Shown piece after piece: positions 11,677 to 19,816 of a stretch of DNA of 32,536 bases. The translations under genes were made by a program, and so were the position numbers. Source of the DNA: a virus; the IMG/VR virus record IMGVR_UViG_3300035180_000506, positions 1 to 32,536 of that record. The stretch is one strand, 5' to 3'. The notes under the pieces are model-generated. The model worked only from the letters and a program-made list of their open reading frames with translations, was not told where the DNA came from and did not search any database. Position 1 is the first letter of the stretch, and the number at the start of each line of letters is the position of its first letter.

Positions 11677-12867
11677 ATGAGTTGGTGGAATCCAATCAGC
11701 TGGGTTAAAGCTAATCCCGCTCAAGAAATTATTGCATGGTCAGCAGGTAGTAATGTACCTACTGACTCAAGTGTTACATACGCGCAGGCTCACGATAAAC
11801 TAGAAAGTGTTAACCGAGCCGTTAGTATGGTAGTTAATGCCTGCGCTAGCTTAGACTATGATGTTAAGGATAAAGTACTAGAGGGAACAGTAATAGGTGT
11901 AAAACAAAAAGCCTTATTTAACCTATTAAACTTTAAACCTAATCCGCATCAATCAGCGCAAGAATTCAGAACGCACTTATTCACAGACTTCATCTTAGAA
12001 GGTAATATATTTATCTACTACGATGGAGCCTATATGTACCATCTACCAGCTAATAAAATGGTAGTATTACCAGACGCTAAGACATTTGTTAAAGGTTATA
12101 CATATAATAATATAACTAACTTTAAGCCTGATGAAATTATACACATTAAAGAGATTAGTAGTACTTCTGTGTATAGAGGCTCTAGTAGATTAATGGCAGC
12201 TGATAGAACAGTTAAAACCCTTTATCGTATGCAAGCTTTTCAGGATCAGTTCTTTGAGAATGGAGCTGTAGCGGGTCTAGTAATTGAAACTGACAATACT
12301 CTTAGCCAAGTTGCTAAAGATAGAACAATCCAGAATTGGATTACTAAATATAATGTAAAGAATGGTGCTAGACGCCCCATGATACTTGATAGTGGTTTAA
12401 AATTGAAGAACATTGGTGAAGCCAATTTTAAAGATATGGACTTCGATAACTCTATTAGAACTCACGATGTTAAAATTCTATTGGCCCTAGGAGTACCAGA
12501 GACACTTATCTATGGTGGAAATAACGCCAATATCTCTCCAAATTTAAGGCTATTCTATTTAGAAACAGTCTTACCAATTGCACGTAAATTAGTATCTGGA
12601 ATTGAAAGATATTTTGGATATGATGTTGAAGTAGTAACTACAACAGTATCAGCATTACAGCCAGATATCAAAGATATCGCATCGTATCATAGCTCTTTAG
12701 TAAATGGAGGTATTGAAACACCTGCAGAAGCTAGAGAAGCATTACGCCTAGAAAAAATAGCTGGTACAGATCAGATAAGAGTTCCAGCTAATATAGCCGG
12801 TTCAGCAGTAAATCCAGGAGTTGGTGGTGCACCTCCTAGTCCCAATGACGGCAACTCAGCACCGTAA
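11677..12867 (+). CDS. Portal protein (HK97-like family)
   Basis: The 396-residue protein has the family layout: N-terminal MSWWNPISWVKANPAQEIIA, VNRAVSMVVNACASLDYDV, then a middle region with FKPDEIIHIKEISSTSVYRG and SRLMAADRTVKTLYRMQAFQ, followed by FFENGAVAGLVIETD. The length fits the HK97-type portal. Twelve copies form the ring through which DNA enters the head and to which the connector binds. The C-terminus is Gly/Pro-rich and probably disordered. AAAGGA before the ATG, and 9 bases to the next gene, show tight head-gene packing. Confidence 0.94.
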   Translation: MSWWNPISWVKANPAQEIIAWSAGSNVPTDSSVTYAQAHDKLESVNRAVSMVVNACASLDYDVKDKVLEGTVIGVKQKALFNLLNFKPNPHQSAQEFRTHLFTDFILEGNIFIYYDGAYMYHLPANKMVVLPDAKTFVKGYTYNNITNFKPDEIIHIKEISSTSVYRGSSRLMAADRTVKTLYRMQAFQDQFFENGAVAGLVIETDNTLSQVAKDRTIQNWITKYNVKNGARRPMILDSGLKLKNIGEANFKDMDFDNSIRTHDVKILLALGVPETLIYGGNNANISPNLRLFYLETVLPIARKLVSGIERYFGYDVEVVTTTVSALQPDIKDIASYHSSLVNGGIETPAEAREALRLEKIAGTDQIRVPANIAGSAVNPGVGGAPPSPNDGNSAP

Positions 12868-12876
12868 AGGAGTATT

Positions 12877-14811
12877 ATGAAGGTAACTGATAAGATTTTA
12901 TATCTTACCTCTCAGTTTAAGAAGGATATGCCCCTGCCAAAAGCAGGAGACACCATTGATTCTATCAATATCGAAGGGTACGCAAATACTACTAGTGTAG
13001 ATAGAACTGGTGATATTATCCCAATGCCTGCTTGGAATACAGCACTTGAAAACTACTTAAAAAATCCTATTATTTTGGCTTATCATGACCACGACGAGCC
13101 TATTGGTAGAATGGTAGATTATAGAGTGGATGCGCAAGGCTTATGGGTTAAGGCACGTATTTCAGCAGCTGCTGAGGATGTTTTTAACTTAGTAAAAGAT
13201 GGTGTACTAACCGCATTTAGTGTTGGATTCATCATTAAAGATGCTATGTATGATTCTGTAACAGACTTGTTTATTATCAAAGAGCTAGAACTTCTAGAGA
13301 TCTCGGTAGTATCAGTCCCAGCAAATCAAGATAGTATATTTAGTCTTTCCAAGTCATTTGAAACTGACGAGGATTATAGTAAATTTAAAAGTCAATTTGC
13401 AGCGAAAAGCGAATCAGCTAAAGGGCTAGAGTCCTCAGAGCCAAGCAAAATTGACCCAATTAAAAAGGAATGGAATATGGATCCAAAAGAATTAGAAGTA
13501 ATGCTAGCTAAAGCCGCAGAAGATGCTGCAACCAAAGCAGTAGCTGCTGTAACTGAAAAAGCATTGGCGGAAAAAGCAGCTGCTGAAAAAGCAGCTAAAG
13601 AAGAAAAAGAAATCAATGACAAGATTGCTGCTGCTATTAAAGTAGGCCAATCAGGTGCAGAGAAGCTTCTTACAGATATCGAAACACGTATTGCTACACA
13701 AGAGCAAGCATCTAAAGATGCCCTAGCTGGTCTAGAAGCAACAATTCGTGAAAAGACAGAAGAACTTGCTGCTATCCAAAAAAGCAAGATGAACTTCTCT
13801 GATAAAGATGCTGGTCAAGCTACTACTTATGAAGAACGTGAAAAAGCAGTTCTTGCTGCAAAAATCATGGGTAAATCATTGGGTGGTACTAAGTTTGGTA
13901 GTAGTATTATTGAAAAGACTGGTGCTCATGAGGCTTCTGCAACATGGGAACTAGAAGTTTCTCTAACAATGGAATCGGAAATTCGTCGTCGTTTAGTTAT
14001 TGCTCCTCTGGTCCGTCAGATCGCAATGCAAACCAACGTTATGACTATCCCAGTTAATCCAGAAGCAGGTTTAGCAACTTGGATGGCTAATAGCTCATTC
14101 GGTACTACTGCATCTCCTGGTGCTGCTCAAGTTCACCAACTAAAAGAAATTACATTGAACGCATATAAAGTTGCTACAATGGAATATCTGGCATATGAAG
14201 AAGAAGAAGATGCACTACTTGTACTTCTGCCAATCATCCGTGATGCAATGATTCGCCGTGTAGCCCGTGCTGTGGATAAGGCATTTGCTCTAGGTGCAGG
14301 TTCTGGTGCTGATCCAGTTAAAGGTATGTCTTTATATGACGCAACTTCAGTTGTAACTCCTACTAGTACTGGTGCAGCAACTATAGCTAACCTACGTGCA
14401 CTACGTAAAGATCTAGGATATTGGGGTCTTGATCCAGCCGAGCTAGTTTATGTTGTTTCTACTGAAATATACTATGATCTTCTTGAAGATACTTCATTCC
14501 AGACAATGAATCAGGTCGGTGTTCAAGCAACTCTACTAACAGGTCAAGTAGGTTCACTTGGTAATACTCCAGTTCTAGTTTCTGATGCTTTCCCAACCAA
14601 AACTGGTGGTACTGCATCTGCAACTACTAATATTGGTGCTTTCTGTATTGCTCCAGCAAACTTTATCGCCGGAAATCAACGTGGTCTACGTTTCGATACA
14701 CAAGATCTAGTTGAAACACAACGTAAAGTTTTAGTAGCTTCTCTACGTACTGGTATGACTCAATTGTCTACAGTCAATGGTATGGGTATTTCTACTCTAC
14801 GTTGGTCTTAA
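12877..14811 (+). CDS. Fused prohead protease, scaffold and major capsid protein
   Basis: The 644-residue ORF has an N-terminal S78-type prohead protease (about residues 20-150; ILAYHDHDEP with the catalytic His, LTAFSVGF with the catalytic Ser). Next comes an Ala/Glu/Lys-rich coiled-coil (about 205-310), like the HK97 delta/scaffold domain. The HK97-fold capsid protein follows (about 315-644; ESEIRRRLVIAPLVRQIA, KEITLNAYKVATMEYLAY and QLSTVNGMGISTLRWS). Residue 201 is an ATG with AAGGAA 6 bases upstream, so the scaffold-capsid part can be made separately. Arg codons change at this point: three of four are AGA before it and all are CGN after it, as in highly expressed genes. Confidence 0.95.
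   Translation: MKVTDKILYLTSQFKKDMPLPKAGDTIDSINIEGYANTTSVDRTGDIIPMPAWNTALENYLKNPIILAYHDHDEPIGRMVDYRVDAQGLWVKARISAAAEDVFNLVKDGVLTAFSVGFIIKDAMYDSVTDLFIIKELELLEISVVSVPANQDSIFSLSKSFETDEDYSKFKSQFAAKSESAKGLESSEPSKIDPIKKEWNMDPKELEVMLAKAAEDAATKAVAAVTEKALAEKAAAEKAAKEEKEINDKIAAAIKVGQSGAEKLLTDIETRIATQEQASKDALAGLEATIREKTEELAAIQKSKMNFSDKDAGQATTYEEREKAVLAAKIMGKSLGGTKFGSSIIEKTGAHEASATWELEVSLTMESEIRRRLVIAPLVRQIAMQTNVMTIPVNPEAGLATWMANSSFGTTASPGAAQVHQLKEITLNAYKVATMEYLAYEEEEDALLVLLPIIRDAMIRRVARAVDKAFALGAGSGADPVKGMSLYDATSVVTPTSTGAATIANLRALRKDLGYWGLDPAELVYVVSTEIYYDLLEDTSFQTMNQVGVQATLLTGQVGSLGNTPVLVSDAFPTKTGGTASATTNIGAFCIAPANFIAGNQRGLRFDTQDLVETQRKVLVASLRTGMTQLSTVNGMGISTLRWS
13465..13479 (+). promoter_or_regulatory. 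Internal ribosome-binding site and start for the capsid part
   Basis: AAGGAA (13465-13470), 6 bases and ATG (13477-13479) are in frame with the ORF (residue 201, MDPKELEVML). The product would be 444 residues with the scaffold segment at its N-terminus. It solves the stoichiometry problem of a fused protease and capsid. Confidence 0.72.
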
Positions 14812-14823
14812 GTAATTAAAGTT

Positions 14824-14846
14824 GAGGGCTTAGGCCCTCTTCTTTT
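14824..14846 (+). terminator. Terminator after the capsid gene
   Basis: GAGGGC, TTAG, GCCCTC (14824-14839) is followed by TTCTTTT. It could partly uncouple abundant capsid mRNA from downstream genes. Confidence 0.82.
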
Positions 14847-14874
14847 ATAAGGGTTTAATGAACCCTTATAAAAG
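14842..14874 (+). other. 14-bp hairpin in the capsid-connector gap
   Basis: CTTTTATAAGGGTT (14842-14855) pairs perfectly with AACCCTTATAAAAG (14861-14874) around TAATG. It lies just upstream of the connector RBS and could stabilise or process the mRNA. Confidence 0.72.
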
Positions 14875-14891
14875 AATACAAGGAGTAACAC

Positions 14892-15464
14892 ATGGGGTTA
14901 AATCTATTTACTCTAGCTGAGTATAAGGTATACGCAGGAATAGTAAGTACAACACAAGATACTCAAATTAATGCTCTAATTCCAAGAGTTAGCCAATTAG
15001 CAAAAACTATATGTGCTAGAGCATTTAATGATTATGTAGATGATGCAAAAGTAGAGGTATATGCTGGAGGTACTACCAAACTAGCAATGTCTGAATATCC
15101 TCTAATTGCACTATCTAGTGTAGAGTACTCAGATGACTATGGGGCTACATATACACCCCTTGTAGAATTCACTGATTTTGTAGTTGATTCAGAAGATGGG
15201 CATATAACTTCTGTAGTACCTACTGGATTTCCAAAAAAGATTAATGGGTATAAAGTTACATATACTGCTGGATTTGATCCAATACCAGAAGATTTAAAAG
15301 TTGCAGTAATGGATCTATTATCTTACTACTTGAAGAATGATATGGCAGTTAAATCTCAACGTAATGCTGGTGCTAATACTGTTCAAATAGAGTATATTAC
15401 TAAGAATACTCTACCATCGCATATCTCACGTGTATTTGATCTTTATAGATCTACGGTGAATTAA
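14892..15464 (+). CDS. Head-tail connector (gp6/adaptor-like)
   Basis: The 190-residue protein starts MGLNLFTLAEYKVYAGI with helices QDTQINALIPRVSQLAKTIC, then a beta-rich insert (VEVYAGGTTKLAMSEYPLIA) and C-terminal helices (LKVAVMDLLSYYLKN). The N-terminal 'L.EYK...GI..T..D..I...I' pattern is that of head-tail adaptors such as HK97 gp6 and SPP1 gp15, which form the ring under the portal. Size and place after the capsid gene agree. AAGGAG lies before the ATG. Confidence 0.85.
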   Translation: MGLNLFTLAEYKVYAGIVSTTQDTQINALIPRVSQLAKTICARAFNDYVDDAKVEVYAGGTTKLAMSEYPLIALSSVEYSDDYGATYTPLVEFTDFVVDSEDGHITSVVPTGFPKKINGYKVTYTAGFDPIPEDLKVAVMDLLSYYLKNDMAVKSQRNAGANTVQIEYITKNTLPSHISRVFDLYRSTVN

Positions 15465-15465
15465 G

Positions 15466-16833
15466 ATGGGGAAAAAAGTTGATTTAAAAGAGCTCATACG
15501 TAGTAAGTCTAAAGAGTTCTTTGACACGTTATATACTGATTATAGACCTGAACTAGATGCAAATATAACAATATTAGACTTATCGTATGAATCTCTAAAA
15601 GTAAATGTTTATTTAGGTGATAAATTAAGCAGTACCCAAGCAGAAGTATATGATAGAGTATACGATACTCTATACACTGTAGTAAAAGAGAAAATGCCCA
15701 GTAATAGAACCTTCTACTCTTTAGAAGATCCCAGGGTAGAAGAACATTTAAAAACAAGGGATGGAAAGTGGTATATATTTCTTGTAGATGGGGGAAAGAA
15801 CCACTTCTTTTTAGTAGGAAGGAGTTTCGATTCTACAAGAAACTTTATAAGTGATAATGTGTCCTCAGATCCAAGACTATCTAATACTAGGTTCGGAACA
15901 ACAAAACTGTTCCGAGAAATACTTGATAGTAGTGATAGCTCTACCGTGGAGTATAAAACCACTACTAGATCCAAAGTAGATATAGGACATATTCCCTCAG
16001 AAGATAATGAGAATTTAGTATCGCCACTAGAAAAGAAAGTACAGGCAGTATTAGATCTGGCGTATAATACTGGGAATAGTAGAATAGAGCAACAGGCACG
16101 TAAGGCATTACAAGACTTATATGATATTCAAGCGTCCTTTGCTTATAGTTTTAAAAATACTTCCCAAGAAGATATTAATACAGCCCGTAGAATACTAGGC
16201 AAAGGCTATGTAGTAGTTACATTACATACCAAAAATAAAAATGCTAAATTCTCTAAAAAAGAATTAGCAATATTTAATAAGTTAATTCATGAAATAGCTC
16301 TAAGTCTTCCTAGTACATCTGGTTCCAATACTATAATACAAGATTTAACCGAAGAAATAGTTAGTAACCTAACTGGAGAAAAAAAGAAAGTAAGTGCACA
16401 TGGAGAGCATGCTGGCACAGTAACTGCAAATCTTAGTAAAAAAGTAGGTGTAACCTCTAATACTACTAGAATTAACATAAGGGCTAGAAACAGATTAGGT
16501 CAATTCACAAGCCTTGCTGGTTTACAGACGCTGCTGAATCAGGCCCTCGCAAAACAAATTAGAAATAATATGGGTACTGGAAGTTCACGTAATATATTAA
16601 ATAATAGAACTGGTAGATTATCAGAATCAGCTAAGGTAGAAAGACTATCCTTGTCTAGAGAAGGTATGATTACAGCATTTTATTCATATATGAAGTATCC
16701 ATATGCTACATTCTCAGAAGGTGGAAGACAAGAACTTCCACGTTCAAGGGATCCCAAACTACTAATATCAAAGAGTATTAGAGAGTTAGCAGCAACTCTA
16801 GTATTAAATAGAATGAGGGCAGTAAACATATGA
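15466..16833 (+). CDS. Probable neck or head-tail joining protein, 455 residues
   Basis: No family is firmly recognised. The N-terminal half is alpha/beta with a segment resembling a virion protein core (RDGKWYIFLVDGGKNHFF near residue 100). The C-terminal 110 residues contain RARNRLGQFTSLAGLQTLLN, NNRTGRLSESAKVERLSLS and YPYATFSEGGRQELPRSRD, a pattern seen in HK97 gp10-like and tail-completion proteins (a helix, then beta strands with 'TG.L..S'). At 455 residues it is about three times longer than the usual proteins of that group. It starts 1 base after the connector stop and overlaps the tail terminator gene by 4 bases. Confidence 0.6.
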   Translation: MGKKVDLKELIRSKSKEFFDTLYTDYRPELDANITILDLSYESLKVNVYLGDKLSSTQAEVYDRVYDTLYTVVKEKMPSNRTFYSLEDPRVEEHLKTRDGKWYIFLVDGGKNHFFLVGRSFDSTRNFISDNVSSDPRLSNTRFGTTKLFREILDSSDSSTVEYKTTTRSKVDIGHIPSEDNENLVSPLEKKVQAVLDLAYNTGNSRIEQQARKALQDLYDIQASFAYSFKNTSQEDINTARRILGKGYVVVTLHTKNKNAKFSKKELAIFNKLIHEIALSLPSTSGSNTIIQDLTEEIVSNLTGEKKKVSAHGEHAGTVTANLSKKVGVTSNTTRINIRARNRLGQFTSLAGLQTLLNQALAKQIRNNMGTGSSRNILNNRTGRLSESAKVERLSLSREGMITAFYSYMKYPYATFSEGGRQELPRSRDPKLLISKSIRELAATLVLNRMRAVNI

Positions 16834-17270
16834 GTGTACGTACCTCAATTGTAAAAGCATTATCTGAAAAATTAAAGTTAATAGATGGTACTGGTATCTA
16901 TAAAACCAATATATTTAATAATGTGTATCCTAAGCTAGTATTCTGGGATGAGTGTAATGACTTTCCAGCTATTTATATGTCTACCGGTTCAGAAACTAGA
17001 GAATATTTACCAGGTAACTTCAAATGGGCATTTCTTGGAGTCTCTCTTAAATTGTATGTAAAGGGTGAAGACCCAGCACAACAGCTAGAAGAATTACTAG
17101 AAGATGTAGAGAAGTGTATTGACCTTAACCGCACTTTAGTTTATGATCCACTAATAGTAGGTGCACAAACTACCGAGATACTAATTAATAGTATTATAAC
17201 AGATGAGGGGCTTCTGGCACCTTATGGAGTAGGAGAGATTAATCTTGTTCTACAGTACCAAGTGATGTAA
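16830..17270 (+). CDS. Probable tail terminator protein
   Basis: The 146-residue alpha/beta protein starts MSVRTSIVKALSEKLKLIDG and has the order helix, strands (FPAIYMSTGSETREY, VSLKLYVKGED), a helix (QQLEELLEDVEKCIDL) and final strands (EINLVLQYQV). This matches the gpU/gp10-type tail terminator fold, which caps the tail tube and joins it to the head. It overlaps the upstream gene by four bases (ATGA), and the tail tube gene follows, as usual for siphoviruses. Confidence 0.78.
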   Translation: MSVRTSIVKALSEKLKLIDGTGIYKTNIFNNVYPKLVFWDECNDFPAIYMSTGSETREYLPGNFKWAFLGVSLKLYVKGEDPAQQLEELLEDVEKCIDLNRTLVYDPLIVGAQTTEILINSIITDEGLLAPYGVGEINLVLQYQVM

Positions 17271-17350
17271 CCCGTATATTAGCATATCATGTACAGATAA
17301 ATATCTAGTCAGTATATGACTAATATGCACAATTATATAAAGGAAATAAT

Positions 17351-18832
17351 ATGGCCTATAATTTAGCCCGTAATTCACGCGTGTTTGTTACTACAAACTT
17401 AAACACCGCTACTGGGGCAGTTCTAACAACTGGTCTTAGTACTACCAATACTTGGGAAGTTCAAGTATTAGATGGTTTTAAGTTTGCTCAGGCAACAAAC
17501 TCTGCAAATATTCAAATCAAAGAAGGTGGAAATACACCTATTCGTGGTCAGCGTGCATTTAATACTGCTCTTAATCCGGTAGATATTACATTCTCTACGT
17601 ATATGCGTCCACGTTTAAATGGTGGACAAGTAACTGCTGAAGAACGTGTATTGTGGAATGCCCTAATGGGAGCAGTTGGTATTGATGGAACAGTTCAATA
17701 TGGTGCAACAGTAGCTGGTGTAACAGTGACTGGTACTACTTTAACTGCACTTACTCGTTCTTCTACAACTTCATCTGCAGTTACTATGGCAGGTGCAACA
17801 ATTACTGCAACTGGTCTAGCACTTAATGAAGTTGTAAGCATTACGGGTATGACTGGTACAGGTGCTTCTTACTGGAACCAACCTGCTAAAGTTACTTCAA
17901 TTGCTGCAGGTGCAATTGTATTTACGTATATTACAGCTCCAGATGCTGCTGCAGGTACTACTTCTGCTGGTGTACCTGCTTCAGGTCAGATAATTCTGAA
18001 ACGGGGTGCATGGGTTGAGTATCCGACCGCAACTGGTGTACCTACATCATATGCGCAGCTTACAAGCGGTGCATCTAATAAGAACCAAATGCAACCAATC
18101 GGTTTTATCTTCATTGTAGACAGTACCGCATATACTGTAGATAACTGCGCTATTGATCAAGCTCAAATTGACTTTGGTCTTGATGCTATTGCAACGGTTG
18201 CGTGGACTATTAAGGGTACTAAACTTAACCAGATTACTATGCCAGTACTATCTGCAACAACCGATCCTGTATTTAGTGGTTCCTTAACAGGTACTGCAAC
18301 AGGTAAGATCACTACAGCTAACTATATTACTAATAAGCTATCAACTGTTACTCTACAAAGCAACCTTGGTGGTATTGGTGGTACGACATATGCAGTAGTT
18401 ATTACCGGTGGTAGCATGACCATTGCAAATGGCGTTACTTATGTAACACCTGCAAATATTGGTGTACTAAATATTCCAATTGGTTACTTTACTGGTACTC
18501 GTGCAATCTCTGGTAACGTAACAGCATATCTGAAGTCTGGTACTGGTTCACATACTGGTACACTACTAAATGATATCTTAGTAGCATCTGCAACTAATAC
18601 TGATACTAAATATCATATGCAAATAGAGGTTGGTGGTGCAACTGCAGGTACTCGTGTAGAACTAGAAATGGATGGTGCTATGCTTGGTATCCCTTCTGTA
18701 GATATCGCAGACGTTGTATCTACAAGTATTACGTTTACTGCACAGGCTGCACAAGCTGATATTGGTGCAGCAAATGCCCAATACGATATTGAGAATACAA
18801 ACGAACTATTAGTTCGCTACTACTCTCTATAA
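17351..18832 (+). CDS. Major tail (tube) protein
   Basis: The 493-residue Thr/Ala/Gly-rich beta protein starts MAYNLARNSRVFVTTNLNTA and contains the tube-like N-terminal region 'WEVQVLDGFKFAQ ... NIQIKEGGNTPIRGQRAFN'. Its length exceeds most tube proteins, with a long C-terminal part (from about residue 300) that may be an Ig-like or decoration domain on the tail surface. Like the capsid region it uses CGT/CGC for Arg and no AGA, consistent with high expression. It lies between the tail terminator and the chaperone genes and has a terminator right after it. Confidence 0.88.
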   Translation: MAYNLARNSRVFVTTNLNTATGAVLTTGLSTTNTWEVQVLDGFKFAQATNSANIQIKEGGNTPIRGQRAFNTALNPVDITFSTYMRPRLNGGQVTAEERVLWNALMGAVGIDGTVQYGATVAGVTVTGTTLTALTRSSTTSSAVTMAGATITATGLALNEVVSITGMTGTGASYWNQPAKVTSIAAGAIVFTYITAPDAAAGTTSAGVPASGQIILKRGAWVEYPTATGVPTSYAQLTSGASNKNQMQPIGFIFIVDSTAYTVDNCAIDQAQIDFGLDAIATVAWTIKGTKLNQITMPVLSATTDPVFSGSLTGTATGKITTANYITNKLSTVTLQSNLGGIGGTTYAVVITGGSMTIANGVTYVTPANIGVLNIPIGYFTGTRAISGNVTAYLKSGTGSHTGTLLNDILVASATNTDTKYHMQIEVGGATAGTRVELEMDGAMLGIPSVDIADVVSTSITFTAQAAQADIGAANAQYDIENTNELLVRYYSL

Positions 18833-18841
18833 TTGTTTCAC

Positions 18842-18874
18842 AGGGTGGGGATTGATCCCCCCACTCTCTTTTTC
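18842..18874 (+). terminator. Terminator after the tail tube gene
   Basis: AGGGTGGGG (18842-18850) pairs with CCCCACTCT (18859-18867; one G-U pair) and is followed by CTTTTTCTTT. Confidence 0.85.
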
Positions 18875-18897
18875 TTTAATTATAATAAGGTATTAAA

Positions 18898-19335
18898 ATG
18901 TCAAACGCAACTGTAAGTCTAAAAAGTCTCCTAGTTCCTACTAAAACGGTAGAAGTTGAATACCCAGGCATGGAAGGATTCAAGCTTAGTCTGTGTTTTC
19001 TATCTCGTGAAGAGCTGATGAAAATCAGAAAGAAAGCAACTAAAATGGAGTATAAGAATCGCCAACCAGTAGAAACATTAAATGATGAACTATTCTTGCA
19101 ACTATATGTTGATGCAAGTATTAAAGGTTGGCAAGGGTTGAAATTCTCCTATCTAGTAACACTCGCTCCAGTTGATATCACAGGACTAAAAGATGATGAT
19201 TGTATAGAGTACTCTCGTGAGAATGCACTATATTTAATGAAGTCCAGTGCCAATTTTGATTCCTTTATTAGTGAAACTGTGACAGATTTAGCAAATTTTC
19301 AGCAGACCAGTGGGACACAGTCTACAGTCAAATAA
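18898..19335 (+). CDS. Tail assembly chaperone (gpG-like)
   Basis: The 145-residue protein starts MSNATVSLKSLLVPTKTVEV and continues with FKLSLCFLSREELMKIRKKA, YVDASIKGWQGLKF and a helical C-terminus (YSRENALYLMKSSANFDSFI). This is the layout of the first tail assembly chaperone in lambda-type tails: a short beta start, 'R.EL...', 'W.GL' and a helical end. It binds the tape measure protein before tube polymerisation. Near its end, at 19293-19299, is a slippery heptamer that gives the longer GT form. It lies between tube and tape measure genes, as expected. Confidence 0.85.
   Translation: MSNATVSLKSLLVPTKTVEVEYPGMEGFKLSLCFLSREELMKIRKKATKMEYKNRQPVETLNDELFLQLYVDASIKGWQGLKFSYLVTLAPVDITGLKDDDCIEYSRENALYLMKSSANFDSFISETVTDLANFQQTSGTQSTVK
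19293..19299 (+). other. -1 programmed frameshift site A AAT TTT
   Basis: In the gpG frame the bases read GCA AAT TTT CAG, containing A AAT TTT, an X XXY YYZ slippery heptamer. The -1 frame is open from 19275 to 19667, whereas the gpG frame stops at 19335. Slipping here gives a 256-residue fusion: 134 residues of G, then SADQWDTVYSQIKSYYQNS and the rest of the second ORF. No strong stem-loop is visible downstream. Confidence 0.82.
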
Positions 19336-19667
19336 AGTCATATTATCAGAACTCGCAAGTAAATATGAGCAGAGACTCATATTTTGAAATGTGCGAAATG
19401 ATGGGGACTGAGCCTATAGAGGAAGAGATACCAGTAGAATTATCTGATCTACATGAAGAAGTTCAGGAAGCCCTTCTAGTATATAATATGCTACAAGATA
19501 ATTGGGACTCTATGAATGGTATTTATATGGGTAAAAACTTCGCAGGCATATCTGATATTTTAGAAATGCAAGAAGTAGAAGATAAAAAAACCTGTTATCT
19601 AATTCTTAGGATGCTAGATAGTAGACGAAGAAAAATTCTTAACTCAAAAAGTAAGTCTACTAGTTAA
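19299..19667 (+). CDS. T part of the GT frameshift tail chaperone
   Basis: This is the -1 frame extension of the chaperone. After the slip the sequence reads SADQWDTVYSQIKSYYQNS, MSRDSYFEMCEMMG, then an acidic segment (TEPIEEEIPVEL) and a helical Tyr/Asn-rich end (LVYNMLQDNWDSMNGIY), finishing in RRRKILNSKSKSTS. It has the 'W..I...Y.....S...FEMC' character of the T domain, which recruits the tube to the tape measure. An ATG at 19365 could start a separate 100-residue protein, but no Shine-Dalgarno precedes it, so frameshifting is the better explanation. Confidence 0.8.
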   Translation, partial: SADQWDTVYSQIKSYYQNSQVNMSRDSYFEMCEMMGTEPIEEEIPVELSDLHEEVQEALLVYNMLQDNWDSMNGIYMGKNFAGISDILEMQEVEDKKTCYLILRMLDSRRRKILNSKSKSTS

Positions 19668-19688
19668 CCACTGAAGTAGAAACAAACT

Positions 19689-19720
19689 AAGCTCACTATA
19701 TAAATATAGTGAGCTTTTTT
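19689..19720 (+). terminator. Terminator after the tail chaperones
   Basis: AAGCTCACTATA, TAAA, TATAGTGAGCTT (19689-19716) is a perfect 12-bp stem followed by more T. Confidence 0.93.
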
Positions 19721-19742
19721 ATTGCCTATATAAAAATTATCC

Positions 19743-19771
19743 TTGACATTTGCATGCTCTAATGTTATAAT
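19743..19771 (+). promoter_or_regulatory. Promoter of the tape measure and tip unit
   Basis: TTGACA (19743-19748), 17 bases and TATAAT (19766-19771) lie 46 bases before the tape measure ATG. Upstream AAAAATTATCC resembles the AT-rich element of the promoters at 7364 and 11182. Confidence 0.92.
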
Positions 19772-19816
19772 GGACTATAAAATGTTATATGTACGAATAT
19801 AAGAGAGGTGCCAAGT

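Noticed and set aside
13392-13787. 131-residue minus-strand ORF opposite the capsid scaffold
   Set aside because: It is a shadow of the Ala/Glu/Lys-rich coding strand, which favours open antisense frames; the same holds for the minus-strand ORFs opposite the tape measure gene.
19365-19667. Independent 100-residue gene starting at ATG 19365
   Set aside because: No Shine-Dalgarno, and the frame is open upstream into the G gene with a slippery heptamer, so it is better read as the T part of GT.
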